Source: [Leptolyngbya] sp. JSC-1 (lineage in GTDB: Bacteria > Cyanobacteriota > Cyanobacteriia > Elainellales > Elainellaceae). From it: a stretch of 64,000 bases of DNA. A program made the position numbers and the translations under genes. Positions 58,329-64,000 of this stretch are shown piece by piece. Every line of letters begins with the position of its first letter. The stretch's first letter is position 1. The stretch covers positions 3,912,091-3,976,090 of the forward strand of contig KL662191.1 in assembly GCA_000733415.1 (NCBI GenBank). Direction: 5' to 3'. The notes beneath the pieces were generated by a model. That model made no database searches, was not told the DNA's origin, and was given only the letters and a program-made list of their open reading frames with translations.

Positions 58329-58847
58329 TCAAGCATAAAGGTTCTCGACCGGAATACCTCTTTCTTCAGCTACCTCCGAGAAGGTGCGGAGTGAGGCTAG
58401 GGCATTTGCTGCGGCTCTCGCATTGTTGAGCGGGTTGTCAGAACCGAGCTGCTTCGCCAACACGTTGCGGACACCGGCCAGTTCCAGAACGGTCCGCACG
58501 GCACCCCCAGCAATTACTCCCGTACCCGGAGCAGCGGGACGCATCATCACTTTGGCTCCACCCCCAGCTCCGTTCACCGGATGGGGAATCGAGTTAGCTT
58601 TAGTCAAGGGCACTTCTACCAGATGCTTTTTGCCATCAGCCACGCCCTTACGAACAGCACCAATCACATCACTGGCTTTGCCGACGCCGACGCCGACCTG
58701 TCCTTTCTCGTTGCCCACAACCACGATCGCACGGAAGCTCAGCTTTTTACCACCCTTTACGACTTTGGTGACCCGGCGGATTTGGACCACCCGCTCTTGC
58801 CAATCGGTTTCCTTCTCTTTAGTTTTAGTTTTGCGACGATTCGCCAT
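58329..58847 (-). CDS. rpsE: 30S ribosomal protein S5
   Basis: 172 residues from ATG 58847, which follows a GAGG site and gives the usual MANRRKTKTKEKE start; a longer frame upstream was rejected. WQERVVQIRRVTKVVKGGKK, LSFRAIVVVGNEKGQVGVGV and IAGGAVRTVLELAGVRNVL are the family core. Confidence 0.97.
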   Translation of the reverse strand: MANRRKTKTKEKETDWQERVVQIRRVTKVVKGGKKLSFRAIVVVGNEKGQVGVGVGKASDVIGAVRKGVADGKKHLVEVPLTKANSIPHPVNGAGGGAKVMMRPAAPGTGVIAGGAVRTVLELAGVRNVLAKQLGSDNPLNNARAAANALASLRTFSEVAEERGIPVENLYA

Positions 58848-58926
58848 CTTGCCTTTCCTCAAATCTGCGGCAGTTAGAAATTTTTGCGTTGAGGCGTTTC
58901 GCAAAACGCCTGTACAGGATTTGATC

Positions 58927-59289
58927 TTAGAAGTTTAAGCCGCCTTCTCTAGCGGCATCAGCCAAAGCTTTCACCCGACCGTGATACAGATTGCCACCTC
59001 GGTCAAACACAACCTGCTGCACCCCTTGAGCAATCGCTCGTTCAGCTATTAGTTTGCCAATCCGGGCCGATGCTTCACAGGTGGAACCTGATTCCAGCTC
59101 GGAGCGCAGATCGGCCTCTAGGGTAGACGCTGCTGCCAAGGTACGATGCTGGCTGTCGTCGATCACTTGGGCGTAGATATGCTGGTTGGAACGAAATACT
59201 GCCAGACGAGGCCGCTCTGAAGTTCCAACAACCGTGCGCCGAATTCGGCTGTGGCGACGACGAGTTGATTCTTTGCGTGTCCGTTTCAT
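58927..59289 (-). CDS. rplR: 50S ribosomal protein L18
   Basis: 120 residues. RIRRTVVGTSERPRLAVFRS, NQHIYAQVIDDSQHRTL and VVFDRGGNLYHGRVKALADA are typical of L18, which binds 5S rRNA. Ends 3 bp after rplF begins the run of closely packed genes. Confidence 0.97.
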   Translation of the reverse strand: MKRTRKESTRRRHSRIRRTVVGTSERPRLAVFRSNQHIYAQVIDDSQHRTLAAASTLEADLRSELESGSTCEASARIGKLIAERAIAQGVQQVVFDRGGNLYHGRVKALADAAREGGLNF

Positions 59290-59291
59290 GA

Positions 59292-59831
59292 TTATTTCTT
59301 CCCTGCCTTACCAGCCTTACGTCTAACTATCTCGCCCGCGTACCGGACTCCCTTACCTTTGTAGGGTTCGGGTGGGCGAGCCGCGCGAATTTGGGCCGCT
59401 ACGTTACCGACAATTTCTTTGTTGATGCCGGACACAACTACGTTTGTGTTGTTTTCAACGGCAAACTGAATGCCATCCGGTGGTTCAATCTGAACCGGGT
59501 GGCTATAGCCCAAGCTCAATACCAGGTTGCGTCCCTGCACCTGAGCACGATAGCCAACCCCTTGAATCTCTAAACGCTTTTGAAATCCCTGAGACACTCC
59601 TTCCACCATGTTGGCAACTAGAGTGCGGGAAAGACCGTGGCGCTGACGGGCAACCCGAGAGTCATTGCGACGGTTGACTAGAATCGTTTCGCCTTCTTGC
59701 ACCACTTCTACCTCATCCGGCAGTGTGCGAGCGAGTTCACCTTTTGGCCCCTTGACTGCTACATGCTGATTCGCGATGGTTACAGTCACGTTCTTAGGAA
59801 CTGGAATTGGGCGTTTACCAATACGAGACAT
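59292..59831 (-). CDS. rplF: 50S ribosomal protein L6
   Basis: 179 residues. MSRIGKRPIPVPKNVTVTI, VKGPKGELARTLPDEVEV, SRTLVANMVEGVSQGFQKRL and the C-terminal PPEPYKGKGVRYAGEIVRRK are typical. Confidence 0.97.
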   Translation of the reverse strand: MSRIGKRPIPVPKNVTVTIANQHVAVKGPKGELARTLPDEVEVVQEGETILVNRRNDSRVARQRHGLSRTLVANMVEGVSQGFQKRLEIQGVGYRAQVQGRNLVLSLGYSHPVQIEPPDGIQFAVENNTNVVVSGINKEIVGNVAAQIRAARPPEPYKGKGVRYAGEIVRRKAGKAGKK

Positions 59832-59926
59832 GATTACTTTCTCCTAGACACAATCATCAGCAGTAGTAGTCTTGAGGTTCTGTTAATGAATGCAATGCTG
59901 ACTTTAACGTCAACGACGTTGCGGCG

Positions 59927-60328
59927 CTACCAGACATAGCAGAGGACTTCGCCTCCTAGCCCCTGCCGTCGAGCATCCCGGTCGGTCATGATGCCGCTAG
60001 AAGTGGAAATAATGGCAATCCCAATTCCGCCTAGAACCCTCGGCAACTCCTTACGATTCGAGTAGACCCGCAGTCCCGGTTTGCTGACCCGCTTCAGCGT
60101 ATTGATAATCGGACGACGATTCTTGCCTTTGTATTTCAGCGCAATCACCAAACTCTTTTTAGTTCCCTCTTCTTTCTCAGAAAAGTCGATAATGAACCCC
60201 TCTTCTTGTAAGACCTTCGCAATGCTGCGGGTCATCTTCGTCGATGGAACCTCTGTGGTTTGATGCCGCGCTAAATTTGCATTCCGAATCCGCGTCAGCA
60301 TATCTGCAATAGTGTCGTTAGCCGCCAT
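59927..60328 (-). CDS. rpsH: 30S ribosomal protein S8
   Basis: 133 residues. NDTIADMLTRIRNANLARHQ, VPSTKMTRSIAKVLQEEGFI and ISTSSGIMTDRDARRQGLGG match S8. It follows rplE directly; rpsN, which lies between them in many bacteria, is absent, as usual in cyanobacteria. S8 often regulates this operon in other bacteria. Confidence 0.97.
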   Translation of the reverse strand: MAANDTIADMLTRIRNANLARHQTTEVPSTKMTRSIAKVLQEEGFIIDFSEKEEGTKKSLVIALKYKGKNRRPIINTLKRVSKPGLRVYSNRKELPRVLGGIGIAIISTSSGIMTDRDARRQGLGGEVLCYVW

Positions 60329-60351
60329 AGTTTCCTCTTAATGAAACTGCC

Positions 60352-60897
60352 TCAATTGTCCCGGAAGGGCATTCCTAATTCCTTCAGCAAAGCACGACCT
60401 TCTTCATCCGTGTTCGCAGTGGTGATGATGGAGATATCCATCCCTCGAATTTGGTCGATGGTGTCATATTCAACTTCAGGGAAAATGAGCTGCTCTCGAA
60501 TTCCCAAGGTATAGTTACCTCGACCGTCAAAGCTTTTTGGACTAACCCCGCGAAAGTCGCGAATGCGAGGAAGCGCCAGGTTCATCAGTCGGTTCAAAAA
60601 CGCATACATCCGATCCGAACGCAGCGTTACCATAATCCCGACCGGCATGCCTTTGCGGATCTTAAATCCCGCAATCGCCTTCTTGGCTCGTGTAACGACT
60701 GGCCTTTGCCCCGTGATCAACGCAATCTCGTTCAGTGAAGATTCCAAGGCCTTAGCGTTCTGCGCCGCTTCTCCTAAGCCTCGATTCACCGTAACCTTAA
60801 CCAATTTGGGCACTTGGTGCACGTTCTCGTACTGAAATTGCTCGATCAGCTTGGGGACGACCTTCTCTTTGTAAAGTGACTTTAGACTATCTGCCAT
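60352..60897 (-). CDS. rplE: 50S ribosomal protein L5
   Basis: 181 residues. LVKVTVNRGLGEAAQNAKAL, TGQRPVVTRAKKAIAGFKIR, VTLRSDRMYAFLNRLMNLAL and FPEVEYDTIDQIRGMDISII are the family hallmarks. Preceded by a 147-bp gap with a large inverted repeat, unusual for the rplX-rplE junction. Confidence 0.97.
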   Translation of the reverse strand: MADSLKSLYKEKVVPKLIEQFQYENVHQVPKLVKVTVNRGLGEAAQNAKALESSLNEIALITGQRPVVTRAKKAIAGFKIRKGMPVGIMVTLRSDRMYAFLNRLMNLALPRIRDFRGVSPKSFDGRGNYTLGIREQLIFPEVEYDTIDQIRGMDISIITTANTDEEGRALLKELGMPFRDN

Positions 60898-60941
60898 AAT
60901 AATTCTCCTGCTTTTTCCCTGGGCTTGGTCAGGGCCTACAA

Positions 60942-61046
60942 ATTTTGAGTTTTGAATTTTAAGTTCTTAGTTTTGAATTGGATTTAACTCTGATGTTGAA
61001 ACCTTCTCGGTCCAACTCAAAACTTAAAACTCAGAACTCAAAACTT
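60942..61046 (-). repeat. Large imperfect inverted repeat of heptamer-type DNA between rplX and rplE
   Basis: The left arm (60942-60981) is built of TTTTGAGTTTTGAATT-type units, and the right arm (61012-61046) of AACTCAAAACTTAAAACTCA-type units. They are reverse complements with a few mismatches, about 35 bp per arm and a 30-nt loop. The transcript would fold into a long hairpin starting just after the rplX stop codon. The unit is the ACTCAAA heptamer seen at 24095 and 29781. Confidence 0.85.
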
Positions 61047-61389
61047 AATCAATAACTTCTCCAGTTTTCTTCAGCATTCGTACCTTGCGGCCATCGCTGT
61101 TGAAGGTATAGCAGATCCGGCTTGCCACCTTTTGCTTGGTGGAGTACAGCATGACGTTGGAGCTGTGAATCGGAAATTCAATCGTGGTGATTTGGCCCGA
61201 CTCACCTTCTTGCTGAGGTTTGACGTGCTTAGTTTTAACGTTGACCCCTTTGATCAGCACTTTGCTGGTTTCAGGGAAGGTGCGTAATACTTCGCCAACC
61301 TTGCCCTTTTCACTGCCTGCGATTACCTGGACTGTATCTCCCTTTTTAACGTGCATTTTGTAACGCACAGGTTTTTTTTGCTTCGCCAT
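61045..61389 (-). CDS. rplX: 50S ribosomal protein L24
   Basis: 114 residues. The KOW motif KKGDTVQVIAGSEKGKVGEV, NVKTKHVKPQQEGESGQI and VRMLKKTGEVID are typical. Its start overlaps the rplN stop by one base (TAATG). The stop codon lies in the right arm of the heptamer inverted repeat. Confidence 0.97.
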   Translation of the reverse strand: MAKQKKPVRYKMHVKKGDTVQVIAGSEKGKVGEVLRTFPETSKVLIKGVNVKTKHVKPQQEGESGQITTIEFPIHSSNVMLYSTKQKVASRICYTFNSDGRKVRMLKKTGEVID

Positions 61390-61754
61390 TAGAGCACCTC
61401 CGGAGCCAGAGAGACAATTTTCGTAAAGTTTTTGTCCCGCAGTTCACGTGCAACTGGACCGAATACCCGTGTTCCTCTGGGGTTGCCTTCCGCGTTGATG
61501 ATCACGGCAGCATTATCGTCAAACCGAATGCTCATGCCGCTTTCTCGCCTCAGACCTTTTTTGGTTCGCACGACTACCGCTCGCACCACATCAGACTTCT
61601 TCACTGCCATGTTCGGAAGGGCATCCTTCACAACGGCAATGATCACGTCACCCACATTGGCATAGCGACGGTTGCCACCCAGTACTCGAATGCACATTAG
61701 TTTTCGAGCACCACTGTTGTCTGCCACATTTAGATAGGTTTCTTGCTGAATCAT
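61389..61754 (-). CDS. rplN: 50S ribosomal protein L14
   Basis: 121 residues. MIQQETYLNVADNSGARKLM, CIRVLGGNRRYANVGDVIIA and GTRVFGPVARELRDKNFTKI match L14, one of the most conserved ribosomal proteins. Confidence 0.98.
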   Translation of the reverse strand: MIQQETYLNVADNSGARKLMCIRVLGGNRRYANVGDVIIAVVKDALPNMAVKKSDVVRAVVVRTKKGLRRESGMSIRFDDNAAVIINAEGNPRGTRVFGPVARELRDKNFTKIVSLAPEVL

Positions 61755-61791
61755 TGTTAGCCTCCCTGGATACTGGAATTTTGGTTAAAAA

Positions 61792-62043
61792 TTACGCCTC
61801 AGGGACATGGCTAAGAATGTCTACCACTTCCCAGCGCTTGGTGCGGCTGAGGGGACGCGTCTCCTGAATTCTCACCCGGTCGCCGACCTGACACTTGTTT
61901 TCTTCATCGTGGGCCTTAAACCGCTTGGTCCGAACCACAATTTTGCGGTACTTGGGATGGGGAGCACGGTTCTCGACGGCCACCACAACGGTTTTATCCA
62001 TTTTGTCGCTGACGACTAAACCAATACGTTGCTTGACTGCCAT
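61792..62043 (-). CDS. rpsQ: 30S ribosomal protein S17
   Basis: 83 residues. RIGLVVSDKMDKTVVVAVEN, PKYRKIVVRTKRFKAHDEEN and GDRVRIQETRPLSRTKRWEV are typical. Starts 3 bp after rpmC. Confidence 0.97.
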   Translation of the reverse strand: MAVKQRIGLVVSDKMDKTVVVAVENRAPHPKYRKIVVRTKRFKAHDEENKCQVGDRVRIQETRPLSRTKRWEVVDILSHVPEA

Positions 62044-62046
62044 ACT

Positions 62047-62274
62047 TTACTCCTCGGTTGCTTCGCTCTTAGAAGCCGCTAGCTGCCGTTCCCGCTCGAT
62101 GGTCATTAACTGAGCCAACCGATGACGCAGGTGCTTGAACTGGTGAGGCTTCTCTAACTGACGGGTGGCTTTCTGGAAGCGCAACTGAAACAGTTCCTTC
62201 TTGGTTGCCACAATCTGATCGTTTAACTCTTGATCACTGAGATCGCGAATTTCCTCAATTTTGGGCAGAGGCAT
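62047..62274 (-). CDS. rpmC: 50S ribosomal protein L29
   Basis: 75 residues. IRDLSDQELNDQIVATKKEL and FQLRFQKATRQLEKPHQFKH give the two helices of L29. Starts 3 bp after the rplP stop. Confidence 0.96.
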   Translation of the reverse strand: MPLPKIEEIRDLSDQELNDQIVATKKELFQLRFQKATRQLEKPHQFKHLRHRLAQLMTIERERQLAASKSEATEE

Positions 62275-62277
62275 AGG

Positions 62278-62697
62278 TTATGACTCCTCCGCTTGGCGCG
62301 TAATGAACTTGGTTTTAATGGGTAACTTGTACTGGGCGAGGCGCATGGCTTCACGGGCTGTTACTTCCGGCACGCCAGCGATTTCAAACAGAACGCGACC
62401 GGGTTTGACCACAGCCACCCAAAACTCTGGGTTTCCTTTACCCGAACCCATCCGGGTTTCAGCCGGACGCATCGTCACTGGCTTATCGGGGAAAATCCGA
62501 ATCCAGATCTTGCCACCCCGGCGAATGTAGCGGGTCATGGCTCGACGGCTAGCCTCGATCTGACGCGAGGTGATCCAGCAAGGCTCCAGGGCTTGGAGGG
62601 CAAAGTCGCCAAAGTTGATTTCGTTACCAGCGGTCGCCATTCCCTTCATGCGTCCCCGCTGTTGCTTGCGGAATTTAGTTCTTCTAGGACTTAACAT
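62278..62697 (-). CDS. rplP: 50S ribosomal protein L16
   Basis: 139 residues from ATG 62697, the usual MLSPRRTKFRKQQRGRMKG start. GDFALQALEPCWITSRQIEA, GKIWIRIFPDKPVTMRPAET and GKGNPEFWVAVVKPGRV are typical. The open frame continuing upstream to 62838 lies inside rpsC and is not part of the gene. Confidence 0.97.
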   Translation of the reverse strand: MLSPRRTKFRKQQRGRMKGMATAGNEINFGDFALQALEPCWITSRQIEASRRAMTRYIRRGGKIWIRIFPDKPVTMRPAETRMGSGKGNPEFWVAVVKPGRVLFEIAGVPEVTAREAMRLAQYKLPIKTKFITRQAEES

Positions 62698-62714
62698 GGC
62701 CAAATACCTTCGAT

Positions 62715-63464
62715 TTATCCTTCGTTGGAACGGTCTTCGTACTGCTGGCGACGACGCTGTTGACGACGACGGGGTTGGGCATTGTTGGGTTGGGAAACTT
62801 CCTCTTGCCCAGGAATAATTTCGCCCTTGAATACCCAAACCTTGATGCCCAGAATGCCGTAGATAGTCTGAGCGGTGCGGTAGGCATAATCGATATCGGC
62901 CCGCAGGGTATGGAGGGGCACTTTACCTTCCCGCGTGTACTCGGTGCGAGCAATTTCCGCCCCGTTGAGACGACCGCTGATTTGAATTTTGATGCCTTCA
63001 ATCCCGGCTCGCTGTGCTCGCTGAATCGCCTGCCGCACCACTCGACGGAACGAAACCCGGCGCTCCAGATCACGAACTACGTTTTCCGCGATTAGAGCCG
63101 CGTCAGCATCAACCCTGGCCACTTCAACCACGTTGATCCGAATCTGGCGATTGCTGTCCTTCAGCGCCCGCTGCAAACCGTTCCGCAGCTCTTCGATCCC
63201 TTGACCGCCGCGACCGACCACTACACCAGGGCGAGAGGTATGGATCTCCAGATCAATCTGATCGGCCTTGCGCTCGATGCGAATCTTGGCGATTCCTGGA
63301 CTATCAAGGCTTTTCAGCTTGTAGGGATTGGTTTCGAGAAAGTTGCGGATAGTGTAGTCTTCTTGCAGCAGTTTGGGATAGCGATCGGAGTCAGCAAACC
63401 AGCGAGACTTGTGCTCTTGGGTAATGCCGAGTCGAAAACCAACTGGATGAATCTTCTGTCCCAC
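62715..63464 (-). CDS. rpsC: 30S ribosomal protein S3
   Basis: 249 residues from GTG 63464 (GQKIHPVGFRLG), with an AGAGGA site upstream. The KH domain GVVVGRGGQGIEELRNGLQR and the C-terminal GAEIARTEYTREGKVPLHTL, ADIDYAYRTAQTIYGILGIK are typical. The basic Gln/Arg-rich tail (QPRRRQQRRRQQ) is longer than in E. coli S3. A frame extending upstream overlaps rplV and was rejected. Confidence 0.97.
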   Translation of the reverse strand: MGQKIHPVGFRLGITQEHKSRWFADSDRYPKLLQEDYTIRNFLETNPYKLKSLDSPGIAKIRIERKADQIDLEIHTSRPGVVVGRGGQGIEELRNGLQRALKDSNRQIRINVVEVARVDADAALIAENVVRDLERRVSFRRVVRQAIQRAQRAGIEGIKIQISGRLNGAEIARTEYTREGKVPLHTLRADIDYAYRTAQTIYGILGIKVWVFKGEIIPGQEEVSQPNNAQPRRRQQRRRQQYEDRSNEG

Positions 63465-63493
63465 GGTACGTCCTCTATCAAAAATTAGAATTT

Positions 63494-63856
63494 TTATTCT
63501 TCTTCCCCGCTCGGGGCAACCGCGATTGTGATGTGACAAGTCGGTTTGCGGATTTGGTAAGCCCGTCCCTGGGCACGAGGCCGGAAACGCTTCAGCACCG
63601 GGCCTTGATCGGCAAAGGCTTGGGTGATCACCAGATCGGTGGGTTCATACCCCTGGTTGTGCTCTGCATTGGCCACCGCCGAACGCAACACCTTCAGGAC
63701 CGGATCGCAGGCTCGATAGGGCATAAACTCCAGAATAATTAGGGCTTCCCGGTAGGAGCGTCCCCGAATTTGATCCAAAACCCGCCGCACCTTAAACGGC
63801 GACATGCGAATATATCGAGCAACCGCTTTAACTTCTTCTCCAGCAGCAACAGCCAT
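63494..63856 (-). CDS. rplV: 50S ribosomal protein L22
   Basis: 120 residues from ATG 63856, preceded by GAAGGAG. EVKAVARYIRMSPFKVRRVL, PYRACDPVLKVLRSAVANAE and PRAQGRAYQIRKPTCHITIA match L22, which lines the peptide exit tunnel. Confidence 0.97.
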   Translation of the reverse strand: MAVAAGEEVKAVARYIRMSPFKVRRVLDQIRGRSYREALIILEFMPYRACDPVLKVLRSAVANAEHNQGYEPTDLVITQAFADQGPVLKRFRPRAQGRAYQIRKPTCHITIAVAPSGEEE

Positions 63857-63901
63857 AATCTTCTCCTTCAGCGATTCGCCTATCGCCAATTACTTTCTTT
63901 T

Positions 63902-64000
63902 CTAGCGACGAGCTTTTTTATCACTCTTAGCGTGACCTCTAAAGGTGCGGGTTGGAGCAAACTCACCCAGCTTGTGGCCCACCATCTGTTCGGTCACATA
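63902..64000 (-). CDS. rpsS: 30S ribosomal protein S19, truncated by window edge
   Basis: The last 32 residues and stop of S19: YVTEQMVGHKLGEFAPTRTF then RGHAKSDKKARR. The N-terminal two thirds lie beyond base 64000. Order rpsS-rplV-rpsC is the normal S10-operon order, so rplB and the rest of the S10 operon are expected outside the window. Confidence 0.96.
   Translation of the reverse strand, partial: YVTEQMVGHKLGEFAPTRTFRGHAKSDKKARR

Noticed and set aside
1..64000. CRISPR array, rRNA operon, prophage or complete insertion sequence
   Set aside because: No regularly spaced repeats, rRNA sequence, phage structural genes or transposase were seen anywhere in the window.

Overview
The window is a piece of a cyanobacterial chromosome. 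The evidence is genes that are cyanobacterial or plastid-like: chlI (Mg-chelatase), a fluorescence recovery protein of the orange carotenoid protein system, PAP/fibrillin, DUF1995, DUF3134 and DUF4346 proteins, a PixH/PilH-like response regulator, a cyanobacterial-type ThyX, and an S10/spc/alpha ribosomal cluster without rpsN and rpmD. Base composition is moderate. No heterocyst or symbiosis genes are visible. A non-heterocystous filamentous (Leptolyngbya-like) lineage is a guess, not a result.

Layout. 1-6.7 kb: 3' part of metK, a response regulator, a stomatin/NfeD membrane pair, a DUF1400 alpha/beta hydrolase and a family 2 glycosyltransferase. 6.8-12.7 kb: a SLOG-type protein, small conserved proteins, a metallophosphoesterase, a possible structured RNA, DUF1995, recQ and tRNA-Gln(UUG). 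12.9-20.1 kb: orphan ureA, xseB-xseA, recA, panB, orphan frp and chlI. 20.3-22.0 kb: a one-base-overlapping pair made of a small membrane-anchored Cys/Gly-rich protein and a glutathionylspermidine-synthase-like ATP-grasp enzyme. 22-30.5 kb: dapB, an alkyltransferase-like protein, thyX split by a 384-residue HNH intein, a Uma2 nuclease, a glycosyltransferase-TPR fusion, an orphan antitoxin-like gene and a HAD phosphatase. 30.7-36.3 kb: a ROK kinase, a fused double ABC ATPase, and a fibrillin/VOC/K+ channel operon. 36.6-47.7 kb: DUF3134, mraY, a DUF1574 SGNH-like protein, a lipoprotein aspartic protease, surE, two tandem small membrane proteins, acylphosphatase, an orphan HlyD and hemC. 47.7-64 kb: an SbcD-like nuclease, then one long minus-strand block from rpsS (edge) to prfA, holding 19 ribosomal proteins plus secY, adk, infA, rpoA and truA.

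The block from rpsS to prfA works as one translation, transcription and secretion unit, with many abutting or one-base-overlapping genes. Elsewhere the genes are mostly single units in both orientations, as is usual in cyanobacteria.

The least ordinary signals are: (1) the ATP-grasp/small-protein pair, which looks like a reduced form of enterobacterial YgiB-YgiC; (2) the ThyX intein, inserted exactly at a signature serine; (3) short perfect tandem duplications (9-18 bp) in many intergenic spacers, plus dispersed ACTCAAA heptamer repeats next to stop codons, one set forming a large hairpin inside the ribosomal operon; (4) two copies of a MITE-like element with TA-flanked inverted ends; (5) two non-coding stretches with structured-RNA or terminator signals and no convincing gene. 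There is no CRISPR array, rRNA, phage or complete insertion sequence.
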